A stretch of DNA of 64,000 bases from Cupriavidus necator (GTDB lineage Bacteria; Pseudomonadota; Gammaproteobacteria; Burkholderiales; Burkholderiaceae), in contig NZ_SROX01000001.1 of assembly GCF_013141915.1 (NCBI RefSeq), forward strand, positions 620,001-684,000, in the 5' to 3' direction. This document shows positions 9,128-17,579 of this stretch, piece by piece; within the stretch, counting starts at the first letter, position 1; each line of letters opens with the position of its first letter. Below the pieces are notes generated by a model. That model was not told the origin of the DNA, did not search any database, and saw only the letters and a program-made list of their open reading frames with translations. Position numbers and translations under genes: made by a program.

Positions 9128-9319
9128 GGCGCCTGCTGCCTTGCGCGCGCCCTCGCGCGCTACCTACCCGAGTCGAGGGGGGAAAGCCTTGTGGCAAGGC
9201 TGGATGATCAAAGCCATGCTGCCGTGGCTCGGTTGCTGGCGTGCCGGAAGCGCACGACACAGGCGACCGCATAGACGATCAGCGCAATCCGCACGCCAAT
9301 CCCACTCGACAGGAAAATT

Positions 9320-10468
9320 ATGGGTCCGCTCGCAGGCATGAAAATCATTGAACTGGCCGGCATTGGCCCCGGCCCGCTGGCGGGCATGCTGCTAGCGGAC
9401 ATGGGTGCGGAGGTGCTGCGCATCGAACGCCCCGGCGACACCGACCTCGGGGTCAAGCGCGAACGACGCCATGACCTGATGCTGCGCAATCGCAAGTCGA
9501 TTACGCTGGACCTGAAGGACCCGCAGGCGGTCGCAGTCGTGCTGGACCTAGTCGAAAGCGCCGATGCGCTGATCGAGGGTTTCCGCCCGGGCGTCACCGA
9601 GCGCATGGGACTCGGCCCCGGCGATTGCCTGGCGCGCAATCCGCGGCTTGTTTACGGCAGGGTCACGGGTTGGGGGCAGTCCGGCCCGCTCGCCCACACC
9701 GCCGGCCACGACATCAACTACATCGCGCTGACCGGCGCGCTGCACGCCATCGGCAACCGCGGCCAGGGACCGGCGATTCCGCCGGCCTACCTGGGGGATT
9801 TCGCCGGCGGCGCGATGTTCCTGGTCACCGGCGTGCTGGCTGCGCTGATCGAGGCCGGCAAGTCGGGCCAAGGCCAGGTGGTCGATGCCGCCATCGTCGA
9901 CGGCGCTGCGGCGCTCGGCACGGTGTTCTTCGGCATGGCCGCGGCGGGCCAGTGGCGCCCGCAACGCGGCACCAACGTGCTTGACTCCGGCGCGCACTAC
10001 TACAACGTCTATGCCTGCAAGGACGACCGCTGGATCTCGGTCGGCCCGATCGAAGGCCGCTTTTATCGCGAGCTGCTCGACAAGCTGGGCATCGATCCCG
10101 CCAGCCTGGGCGAGCAGCTCGACCCCGACACGTGGGCGCCCGCTCAGGAACGCCTGGCCGCGGTCTTCCGCAGCCGCACCCGCGACGAATGGTGCGCGCT
10201 GCTGGAAGGCACCGATGCCTGCTTCGCGCCAGTGCTCAGCTTCGAGGAGGCGCCCCAGCACGCGCACCTGAAGGCGCGCGGGACCTTTATCGAGGTGGAC
10301 GGTATTGCGCAACCCGCGCCGGCGCCGCGCTTCAGCCGCACGCCGTCCGCGCCGCCCGCGCCGCCGGGCAAGCCGGACCCGCGCCACTTTGGCGAGGTGC
10401 TGTCCGGCTGGCTGGCACCGGACAAGATCGAGACCGCACTCCTGGCCGCGGCTGGCATGCCGCGCTGA
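9320..10468 (+). CDS. CaiB/BaiF-family enzyme, alpha-methylacyl-CoA racemase-like
   Basis: A 382-residue family III protein closer to alpha-methylacyl-CoA racemase than to the CoA transferases. The catalytic pair of the mycobacterial racemase (His126, Asp156) is matched by His130 in AGHDINYIALTG and Asp160 in YLGDFAGG, with identical spacing. The racemase interconverts 2-methyl-branched acyl-CoA epimers so that stereospecific dehydrogenases can act. It is 192 bases from the IclR gene and followed by a strong terminator, so it may be its own unit. It fits a branched-chain substrate for the neighbouring operon. Confidence 0.85.
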   Translation: MGPLAGMKIIELAGIGPGPLAGMLLADMGAEVLRIERPGDTDLGVKRERRHDLMLRNRKSITLDLKDPQAVAVVLDLVESADALIEGFRPGVTERMGLGPGDCLARNPRLVYGRVTGWGQSGPLAHTAGHDINYIALTGALHAIGNRGQGPAIPPAYLGDFAGGAMFLVTGVLAALIEAGKSGQGQVVDAAIVDGAAALGTVFFGMAAAGQWRPQRGTNVLDSGAHYYNVYACKDDRWISVGPIEGRFYRELLDKLGIDPASLGEQLDPDTWAPAQERLAAVFRSRTRDEWCALLEGTDACFAPVLSFEEAPQHAHLKARGTFIEVDGIAQPAPAPRFSRTPSAPPAPPGKPDPRHFGEVLSGWLAPDKIETALLAAAGMPR

Positions 10469-10518
10469 GCCAGGCAGGCAATGCCGGTTGGGCATTGCTG
10501 CCCCCTTCGCGCACAGTC

Positions 10519-10552
10519 GGTCGCGCGGCGCAGATGCCGCGCGACCTTTTTT
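10519..10552 (+). terminator. Rho-independent terminator after the racemase-like gene
   Basis: An 11-base perfect stem (GGTCGCGCGGC and GCCGCGCGACC) with a 6-base loop, followed at once by six T. It ends the rightward transcripts and separates them from the leftward gene ending at 10709. Confidence 0.92.
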
Positions 10553-10708
10553 CTTCCCCGCATGGAGATCCGCCAAATCAGGCAGTCCATGGTGATGAGC
10601 GAAACGCTCGAGAAATAATCAATGTATGTCGATCAATACACCGCCTGTATCCGATGCGGGCAGCGCGCCGCCAGCCGGCATGGCGCCCGCACCATCGATG
10701 GCCCGCGG

Positions 10709-13700
10709 CTAGTGCTGCGGCTGCGCCTGCGGCGTGACGATGTTGAAGGTCGGGTTGAAGGCCGCCAGCAGGCCCATCAGCTCAGGCAGCTTGCGCGCAT
10801 TGCCCTCGACCCTGACCTCGCCGTCGCGCAGTGCTGTTTGCAGGTCGAGCTGGTGCAGGCTGATGCGGTCCAGCGTCGCCTTGCTCATCGTCACCGTCGC
10901 ATCGGGGCGCGCATGGCGGCTGTCCTCGCGATACGTCAGCACACCGTTGCGCACGGTCAGCGCGAACGGTTTGTCCAGGTCGGAGAAGACCCAGTTGAGC
11001 GTCATGTCATGTCCCACCGCCTGGTCTGCATCGAGCCGCACGCCCATGTAGTCGAAGAACAGCGCGGGCTCCATCGCCCGCACCAGGTCGGCCGGGTTGC
11101 GCGCGGCCACGGCCAGCACGCCGTGGCGCAGTTCCCTGGCGCCGGTCAGGTACATATTGCGCCAGAGCGAGTTCTCGGACTGGTAGCCGAGCTGCTCCAG
11201 CGCATCGGCCTGCGCCGCGCGCGCGGCTGCGTTGTGCGGCTCGGCGAAGACCAGGTGGTTGCCCAGCTGCACCGCCCAGCGGTAGTCGCCCTGCTCCATC
11301 GCCTCGCGCATCTGGCGCAGCACGCTGTCGGCGCCACCCATCGCGCGCACGTAGCGGCGGCCCGCCTCGGGCGGCGCCGGCGGGTTCAGGCTGGCGGGAT
11401 TGGCGTCGTAGAAGCCCAGGTAGCGCTGGTACACCGCGCGCGCGTTGAAGCTGAGCGAGCCGTAGTAGCCGCGCGTGTACCACTTCTTCTCCAGCGCGCC
11501 GGGCAGCTTCTGCATCGCCTCGGCGATCTCCATCGGCGTCAGGCCCTGGTTCAGCAGGTGCAGGGTGCGGTCGTTCAGGTAGGTGTACATGTCACGCTGG
11601 TCGGCCAGCAGTGTGCGGATGCGCTCGCCGCCCCAGGTCGGCCAGTTGTGCTGGGCCAGCATCACCTCGACGCGGTCGCCGTAGCGCACCAGGCTTTCGT
11701 CCAGATACCTGCCCCAGGCCTTGGCATCGCGCACCTGCGCGCCGCGCGGCGTGAGGATGTTGTGCATGGTGCGGGTGGCGTTCTCGGCCATGCACAGCGC
11801 GCGCTGGCGCGGCAGGTAGAAGTTCATCTCGGCCGGCGCTTCGGTGCCGGGCGTCAGCTGGAACTCGAACTCGACGCCGTCGATATGCCGGGTCTCGTAG
11901 CGCTTGCTGATCGATTCGGTCGGTGCGATCAGGCTGAGCGTGCCGCCGGACGAGCCGCCCTTGCCGATGCCGGTATCCACCTGCCCGAGCGCATTGCGCG
12001 GCACGCCGGCGCCAGCCTGGTAGATGCTGCGGCGGAACATCGCATTGCCGGCGAACACGTTCTCGCTGACCGCCTCCTGCATGAAGCCGGCGGGCGCGTA
12101 GATGGCGACCTTGCCGGCCTTGACCTCGGCCTCGTCAACCACGCCGCGCACACCGCCGAAGTGGTCGGCGTGGCTGTGCGTGTAAATCACCGCCACCACC
12201 GGCTTGCGCGGCCGGTTGGCGTAGTACAGGTCCAGCGCCGCCCTGGCGGTTTCGGTACTGGTCAGCGGGTCGGCAATGATGATACCGCGCTCGCCCTCGA
12301 TCACGGTCATGTTGGCCAGGTCCATGCCGCGCACCTGGTAGACGCGGTCGGTCACCCGGAACAGCCCCGCCTGCGTATTGAGCTGCGCCATGCGCCACAG
12401 GCTGGGGTTGACCGAGTCCGGGGTCTGCGCCGCCTGCTGGAAGTCATAGGTCGACGAACTCCAGATCACGCGGCCTTCGGCATTGCGGATATCGCCGCGG
12501 AACGGCGCCACCAGGCCGCGTCGCGCGTCTTCGAAATCGGCGCGGTCGGCGAAGGGCAATTGCCCGAGTACCGCGGCGTTGCTGCCGACGGTGGCAGCGC
12601 TGGCCGGCTTGGGCATCTCCGGCGCCGGCGCGGCGTGCGCGCCCCAGCTCAGCGCAAGCGCCGCTGCGCAGGCCAGCAGCCTGCGTTCGGCGCTGCCCGA
12701 CGCGCCGGCCACTGCTTCGCCGCGCGGATCGCTGCGCGGCGCCGGCGCGCTATCCTCGCGCAGCGCAACGAGCGCCGGCCCGGTGGCGCCGCCGCCGGCC
12801 CGGCAGATGCCCTGCACCAGGTCAGCCGCCTTCTCGCCGATCATGATGGCGGCGGCATTGGTGTTGCCGCCGATCAGCGTGGGCATGACCGAGGCATCGG
12901 CGACGCGCAGGCCCTCGACGCCGCGCACGCGCAGTTGCGGATCGACCACCGCGCGCGCATCGCTCCCCATGCGGCAGGTGCCGACCGGATGGAAGATGAT
13001 GTCGGCGCGCTCGCGGATAAACTCGCGCACGGCGGCGTCGTCGCTGCCGTCAAAGCGCAAATGGCCCCCGACGTGCGGCGTGCCGCCAAGGCGCGCCAGC
13101 GGCTGCTGGTCCAGGATGCGGCTGGCGAGCCGCAGGCCCGCCACCATGGCATCCAGGTCGCGCGCATCGGCCAGCAGGTTCTGGTCGATGCGGGGCGGCA
13201 CGCGGGCGTCGGCGGACCCCAGCAGCACCTGGCCGCGGCTGTGCGGGCGCAGCACGCATACGTGCAGCGCGTAGCCATGGGTGCGGCGCGCCGCAGGATC
13301 GTTCAGGGCCGTGGAAAAGTGCAGCTGCAGGTCGGGATCCGCCAGCGTCGGATCGCTCTTGATAAACGCCCCGGTCTCCGCGATGTTGGAGGCGAACATG
13401 CCGTAGCGCTCCTTGCGGTAGCGCAGCCATTCGCGCAGCAGCCGCAAGCCGCCGCGCACCGAGGCAGCGTAGAGATCGGTGCTGAACACGCGGCGTTGCA
13501 GCTTTATGTTGGGATGCTCCTGCAGGTTCTGCCCCACGCCAGGCGCATCGTGGACAATGTCGATGCCGTGCTCGCGCAGGTGCGCGGCCGGGCCGACCCC
13601 GGATGTCATCAGCAACTGGGCCGAGCCGAAGGTCCCCGCGCACAGGATCACTTCGCGGCGCGCCCGCAGCAGCCGCTGTTCGCCGCCGCGCTCGACCAGC

Positions 13701-14428
13701 ACCCCGGCCGCGCGCCGGCCCTCGAACACGATCCGCAGCACCTGGGTGTCGGTCAGCACCGCAAGGTTGGCGCGTCCCCCGTCCAGTGCCTCCCGGTTGC
13801 CGCCGTGCAGGTAGGCGCGCGCCGTGTTCCAGCGCTCGCCGTCGCGCTGGGTGCGCTGGTAGAAGCCGACGCCCTCCTGCGAGGCGCCGTTGAAATCGGG
13901 GTTGTAAGGCAGGCCCGCGCACTGCGCGGCTTCAATAAAGCGCCGGTCGAACGGATTGCCCGAGCGGGTATCGACCACATGCAGCGGCCCGCGCCCGCCG
14001 TGCCAGGCGTCCTCCTGCCGACCGGCCAGCCGCTCATTGCGTTCCGAGCGCTTGAAATACGGCAGGACATCGTCCCAGCCCCAGCCATCGCAGCCGTCCT
14101 GCGCCCAACGGTCGTAGTCCGAGGGCGTGCCGCGGATGTAGATCATGCCGTTGATCGAGGAGCTGCCGCCCAGCCCGCGGCCGCGCGGCTGGAACCCGCG
14201 GCGCCCGTTCAGCGCCGGCTGCGGCTCGGTGACGTAGCCATAGTTGAACGGTCCGGCCTTCGGCACGGTACTGGCGATGCCGATCGGAATGGTGATGGCC
14301 GGGCTGAAATCATGGCCGCCCGCTTCGAGCAGCGCCACCGTCCCGACCCGCGCGTCGGCCAGCCGGCTCGCCACGGCGCAGCCCGCCGAGCCGGCGCCGA
14401 CAACGATGTAATCATGGATATCAGGCAT
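10709..14428 (-). CDS. GMC alcohol dehydrogenase fused to alkylsulfatase (SdsA1/YjcS-like MBL fold)
   Basis: One open frame of 1239 residues joins two full-size enzymes. Residues 1 to about 535 are a GMC flavoprotein: FAD motif VVGAGSAGCAVASRLADA, catalytic-type His480 in HPVGTCRMG and Asn524 in GGNTNAA. Residues from about 590 to 1239 are a linear alkylsulfatase: HSHADH metal motif at 751-756, a helical dimerisation part, and a C-terminal SCP2-like domain. The sulfatase cleaves alkyl sulfates to alcohols, which the GMC half could oxidise to aldehydes. The start has GAGGAG upstream. The junction contains a signal-peptide-like stretch, so a lost stop codon or sequencing error must be considered; an internal GTG at 12712 would give a 667-residue sulfatase, the family's normal size. 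Confidence 0.8.
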   Translation of the reverse strand: MPDIHDYIVVGAGSAGCAVASRLADARVGTVALLEAGGHDFSPAITIPIGIASTVPKAGPFNYGYVTEPQPALNGRRGFQPRGRGLGGSSSINGMIYIRGTPSDYDRWAQDGCDGWGWDDVLPYFKRSERNERLAGRQEDAWHGGRGPLHVVDTRSGNPFDRRFIEAAQCAGLPYNPDFNGASQEGVGFYQRTQRDGERWNTARAYLHGGNREALDGGRANLAVLTDTQVLRIVFEGRRAAGVLVERGGEQRLLRARREVILCAGTFGSAQLLMTSGVGPAAHLREHGIDIVHDAPGVGQNLQEHPNIKLQRRVFSTDLYAASVRGGLRLLREWLRYRKERYGMFASNIAETGAFIKSDPTLADPDLQLHFSTALNDPAARRTHGYALHVCVLRPHSRGQVLLGSADARVPPRIDQNLLADARDLDAMVAGLRLASRILDQQPLARLGGTPHVGGHLRFDGSDDAAVREFIRERADIIFHPVGTCRMGSDARAVVDPQLRVRGVEGLRVADASVMPTLIGGNTNAAAIMIGEKAADLVQGICRAGGGATGPALVALREDSAPAPRSDPRGEAVAGASGSAERRLLACAAALALSWGAHAAPAPEMPKPASAATVGSNAAVLGQLPFADRADFEDARRGLVAPFRGDIRNAEGRVIWSSSTYDFQQAAQTPDSVNPSLWRMAQLNTQAGLFRVTDRVYQVRGMDLANMTVIEGERGIIIADPLTSTETARAALDLYYANRPRKPVVAVIYTHSHADHFGGVRGVVDEAEVKAGKVAIYAPAGFMQEAVSENVFAGNAMFRRSIYQAGAGVPRNALGQVDTGIGKGGSSGGTLSLIAPTESISKRYETRHIDGVEFEFQLTPGTEAPAEMNFYLPRQRALCMAENATRTMHNILTPRGAQVRDAKAWGRYLDESLVRYGDRVEVMLAQHNWPTWGGERIRTLLADQRDMYTYLNDRTLHLLNQGLTPMEIAEAMQKLPGALEKKWYTRGYYGSLSFNARAVYQRYLGFYDANPASLNPPAPPEAGRRYVRAMGGADSVLRQMREAMEQGDYRWAVQLGNHLVFAEPHNAAARAAQADALEQLGYQSENSLWRNMYLTGARELRHGVLAVAARNPADLVRAMEPALFFDYMGVRLDADQAVGHDMTLNWVFSDLDKPFALTVRNGVLTYREDSRHARPDATVTMSKATLDRISLHQLDLQTALRDGEVRVEGNARKLPELMGLLAAFNPTFNIVTPQAQPQH
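12617..12712 (-). other. Buried signal-peptide-like segment and possible internal start of the sulfatase
   Basis: At fusion residues 573 to about 604 a GTG codon is followed by a basic pair (AERR), a hydrophobic core (LLACAAALALSW) and an Ala-X-Ala type end (GAHAAPAP). This is what the N-terminus of a periplasmic alkylsulfatase looks like. No strong ribosome-binding site precedes the GTG. Confidence 0.5.
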
Positions 14429-14510
14429 GAGGTCTCCTCACTGGATGGATTTTTTGGATTGAACAGCTGGGCCCCGGAGCGCCGATGCGCCGTGGCGGCG
14501 AAAAGAAAAT

Positions 14511-14534
14511 GGCTCCGGCACAGGTGCCGGAGCC
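14511..14534 (-). terminator. Rho-independent terminator after the crotonase gene
   Basis: A perfect 11-base stem (GGCTCCGGCAC and GTGCCGGAGCC) with a 2-base spacer; on the minus strand it is followed by ATTTTCTTTTC. It ends the leftward crotonase transcript before the fusion gene begins. Confidence 0.8.
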
Positions 14535-14654
14535 GAAAGCCCGCTTACAGCCAGCGCTGACGGGCGTGGAGACAAGCGGTGCACCGGCACGGCGCGGGCC
14601 ATGCCCGGGTGATCGGACCGGGCCGGATGCGCAAACCGCGGGCGATGGCGGCGT

Positions 14655-15503
14655 TCAGCCCTGCACATCGCGGTCCCAGTCGAAGCGCGCCGGGCGCCCG
14701 TTCAGGAAGGCGTCGACCGCCTGCGCGTAGTACGGCACGGCCGAGGCCAGCGCCTGGCCCTGGGCTTCGAGTTCCAGCACGGCGTCATAACTGCTTTCAA
14801 AGCTGCGGTTGAGCGCGCGCTTGGCCAGCGCCAGCGCTTCCGGTGGCGCCGGCACGAAGCGCCGCGCGAAGCGGTGCGCTGCCTCGGCCAGCGTGCCGGT
14901 CGGGTGGATCGCATGGACGATGCCGAGCCGCTTCGCGTCGACTGCCTCGAGCCGGCGCCCGGTGAACATCAGCTCCTTGGCCGCGCTCATGCCCACCACG
15001 CGCGGCAACGCGTACAGCGCGCCCATGTCAGGCAGCAGGCCGATCTTCGCGAACGACATGCTGAAGTACGCACGCTCCGACGCCAGCACGAAATCCGCCG
15101 CCAGCGCCAGCGAGAATCCCGCCCCGGCCGCCGCGCCGTCGACCGCCGCGATCACCGGGATCTCGAGGTCACGCAGCCGCGGCAGCCATTGGTGGATGTC
15201 CTGCATGCGCTGGCGCACGGCCTGCGGCGCGCGCGCCGCGGCGTCGCCACCGGCGAACATCTCGCGCGCGGACTTCAGGTCGCCGCCGGCGCAGAAACTG
15301 CCGCCGGATCCGGTCAGCACCAGCGCGCGGATGGAGCGGTCTGCAGCGACCAGGTCCAGCATGTCGCGGTAGTCCTGGCGCAACTCCAGCGACAGGGCAT
15401 TGCGCGCGGCGGGACGCTGGTGCGTGAACTCGGCCACGCCATCGGCGATGCACAGGCTGGCATGCCGTAACGCGATCTGGCGGGCGTTCTGCTGGGCCTG
15501 CAT
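14655..15503 (-). CDS. Enoyl-CoA hydratase/isomerase (crotonase family)
   Basis: A 282-residue crotonase-fold protein acting on acyl-CoA thioesters. The oxyanion-hole loop GGSFCAGGDL and the helix ADFVLASERAYFSMSF are present. At the position of the second catalytic Glu of hydratases the segment GLLPDMGALYALPR has Asp, so hydratase versus isomerase or hydrolase activity is open. The ATG at 15503 follows AAAGGAA; an upstream in-frame ATG would add a poor 14-residue leader. It is convergent with nothing and ends at its own terminator. Confidence 0.88.
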   Translation of the reverse strand: MQAQQNARQIALRHASLCIADGVAEFTHQRPAARNALSLELRQDYRDMLDLVAADRSIRALVLTGSGGSFCAGGDLKSAREMFAGGDAAARAPQAVRQRMQDIHQWLPRLRDLEIPVIAAVDGAAAGAGFSLALAADFVLASERAYFSMSFAKIGLLPDMGALYALPRVVGMSAAKELMFTGRRLEAVDAKRLGIVHAIHPTGTLAEAAHRFARRFVPAPPEALALAKRALNRSFESSYDAVLELEAQGQALASAVPYYAQAVDAFLNGRPARFDWDRDVQG

Positions 15504-15764
15504 GGTCGTGATTCCTTTCTGGCGAATGGTGGGCGGGGGTGGCATCGCCGCGATGCGGCCGGGCGCCTCTGAAGCCCAGTGTGGCGGTGCGCGCCCGGCG
15601 GCGCACCACTCGTCTCAAGGGGGGTGCCGTTACCGATGAAGCGGCGCCTATGCCCGCTGCCGGACCCCCAGCGCCGGGGGGCGCCGCCGCGCGCGCACCG
15701 GCTTAAGGTGTATGGCATCAGAAAGGCCGACAGCCCGCCGGCCGCGCGACATCGGAGAGTCTTC

Positions 15765-16976
15765 ATGCACTTCCAACCCGACCCGACGCTGGACAGCTTC
15801 CGCCAGGAGGTCCGCGAGTTCCTGCGCCAGCACCTGCCCGCCGACCTACCCCGCCGCAAGGACGGCATGCGCTCGCCGCGCGCCGACCTGGTGCGCTGGC
15901 AGCGCCTGCTCGACGCCCATGGCTGGGGCGCGCCGTACTGGTCGCAGGAACACGGTGGCACCGGCTGGAGCGTGGCGCAGCGCCTGGTCTTCGACGAAGA
16001 ATGCGCCGCCGCCGGCACGCCTTCGCTGGATGGCTTCGCCCACAAGCTGGTGGGCCCGGTGATCAACCATTTCGCCACGCCGGAACAGAAAGCCGAGCAC
16101 CTGCCGCACATCTTCCAGGGCGCCCGGCTGTGGTGCCAGGGCTTCTCTGAGCCCGGCTCAGGATCGGACCTGGCTTCGCTGCGCACGCGCGCCGAACGCG
16201 TCACCAGCGCCGACGGCGACCACTACGTGGTCAACGGCCAGAAGATCTGGACCAGCTACGCGCACCAGGCCGACTGGATCTTCCTGCTGGTGCGCACCGA
16301 TCCGCAGGCAAAGAAGCAGGCCGGCATCAGCTTCCTGCTGGTCGACATGAAGAGCCCCGGCATTACCGTGCGCCCGATCATCAGCATCGATGGCTGCCAC
16401 CACCTGAACGAGACCTTCTTCGACAATGTGCGGGTGCCGGCGGCCAACCTGGTCGGCACCGAGAACGAAGGCTGGAAGCTGACCAAGTTCCTGCTCAACA
16501 ACGAGCACGCCACCACCGCCGACCTGCCGACGCTGCGCCGCTTCCTGTCACAGCTCCACGCACTGGCCGGCAGCGCGCGCGCCGGCGGCATGGGGCTGGC
16601 CCAACGGCACGAGTTCCTGCTACGCCTGGCGCGCTGCGAGGCCGAGCTGCGCGCCATCACCGTGATGGTCCAACGCGTGGCGGCGATGGAGCAGGACCAT
16701 AGCGCGGCAGCGCATGCGCTGGGGTCGATCCTGAAGATCCGCGGCACCGAGTTGCAGCAGCGGATGAGCGAGTTCCTGGTGGAGACGCTGGGCGACCATG
16801 GCGCGGTGGCCTATCCGGATCCACGCTCGAGGGATACGGGGCGCAGGGCGCTGCCAATGGAGGATGCAGCACGAGGCGTGGCGACCGAGATGTTCTTCCG
16901 TCGGGCGACGACGATCTATGGGGGGACCAGTGAGGTGCAGCGCTCGATTATTGCCAGGTCGCTGTTCCAGTTTTGA
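15765..16976 (+). CDS. Acyl-CoA dehydrogenase lacking the usual C-terminal catalytic Glu
   Basis: A 403-residue acyl-CoA dehydrogenase with SEPGSGSDLASLRTRAER and the end IYGGTSEVQRSIIARSLF. The position that holds Glu in the enzymes at 1133 and 5897 is Gly here (YGGT instead of EGT). Such forms either place the base elsewhere or work as heteromers. It is strikingly similar along its whole length to the gene at 28456-29667 on the other strand, and the copper block lies between the two. The ATG at 15765 follows CGGAGAG. Confidence 0.9.
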   Translation: MHFQPDPTLDSFRQEVREFLRQHLPADLPRRKDGMRSPRADLVRWQRLLDAHGWGAPYWSQEHGGTGWSVAQRLVFDEECAAAGTPSLDGFAHKLVGPVINHFATPEQKAEHLPHIFQGARLWCQGFSEPGSGSDLASLRTRAERVTSADGDHYVVNGQKIWTSYAHQADWIFLLVRTDPQAKKQAGISFLLVDMKSPGITVRPIISIDGCHHLNETFFDNVRVPAANLVGTENEGWKLTKFLLNNEHATTADLPTLRRFLSQLHALAGSARAGGMGLAQRHEFLLRLARCEAELRAITVMVQRVAAMEQDHSAAAHALGSILKIRGTELQQRMSEFLVETLGDHGAVAYPDPRSRDTGRRALPMEDAARGVATEMFFRRATTIYGGTSEVQRSIIARSLFQF

Positions 16977-17047
16977 AGGAGTTGCGGGGCTAGATGGGTG
17001 GGGCCGATCTGGCGCAGGTCTTCGGCCCGCATCCCATCGGCCGAAAA

Positions 17048-17080
17048 GTCAGGTTGCATGACCCAAAAAAGCAGTATCCT
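17048..17080 (+). promoter_or_regulatory. Possible promoter/operator of the copper efflux operon
   Basis: A GTCA-N7-TGAC inverted repeat (17048-17062) overlaps a possible -35 hexamer TTGCAT (17054-17059); TATCCT at 17075-17080 could be the -10 with a short 15-base spacer. It lies between the dehydrogenase stop and the first efflux-block gene. Weak evidence, not matched to a known CopR or CueR box. Confidence 0.3.
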
Positions 17081-17110
17081 TGGCAACAAACTCGCCAAGG
17101 CAAAGAACTT

Positions 17111-17512
17111 TTGCGTCACTCCGCTCGCTGGCATCCCGTCTTCGCCGGCCTCCTGCTCGTTGTATTCCTGACAGTTCAACTGGCAGCGGCCGCGTACGCC
17201 TGTACCGGTAGCCGCTACCAGATGCAAGGCAGCGGCACGACAGCGGCAATGACCGAATCTTGTGCCGACATGGCGGCCGGTAGTGATGCCCATGGCGCTG
17301 ATGAAGGTGCGCTCTGCCTGGCGCACTGCCAGGCCGATTCCAAGAGTGCCGACCCTGTGTCGCCGCAGCTTCCGGTATTCCTGCCGGTGCTGATGAGCGT
17401 CATCGAGCCCACGCGCGTGGTGCTTGCGGATATCCGCATCGCACTGCGCGCAGAGACGGAGGCACGCGGCCCGCCGCCCCTGAACATCCTTCACTGCAGT
17501 TTCCAGACCTAG
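17111..17512 (+). CDS. Small secreted Cys/Met/His-containing protein heading the copper efflux operon
   Basis: A protein of about 133 residues with an N-terminal export signal (RHSARW, then the hydrophobic run VFAGLLLVVFLTVQLAAAAYA) and a short mature part with scattered Cys, Met and His (MTESCADMAAG, CLAHCQAD). Similar small proteins, some annotated DUF2946, precede cus/czc-type operons. The start is uncertain: TTG 17111 gives a clean signal peptide, while ATG 16994 would begin 17 bases after the dehydrogenase stop and leave no room for a promoter. The function is unknown; a periplasmic metal-binding or sensing role is inferred from position and residues. Confidence 0.6.
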   Translation: MRHSARWHPVFAGLLLVVFLTVQLAAAAYACTGSRYQMQGSGTTAAMTESCADMAAGSDAHGADEGALCLAHCQADSKSADPVSPQLPVFLPVLMSVIEPTRVVLADIRIALRAETEARGPPPLNILHCSFQT

Positions 17513-17579
17513 CCTCCTGATCGACGTCCATTCGCTGCTGCCCCGCTTTCGGGTAGCTGTCGTCGTTCATGGAGGCTTT

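Noticed and set aside
10622..14560. A 1312-codon open frame on the plus strand opposite the GMC-sulfatase fusion
   Set aside because: It is the mirror of a real gene: rich in Arg, Ala, Gly and His with no domain pattern, as expected from antisense reading of GC-biased codons.
17048..17062. A defined CopR or CueR operator
   Set aside because: The GTCA-N7-TGAC repeat does not match a metal-regulator box I can name, so it is listed only as a possible promoter/operator.
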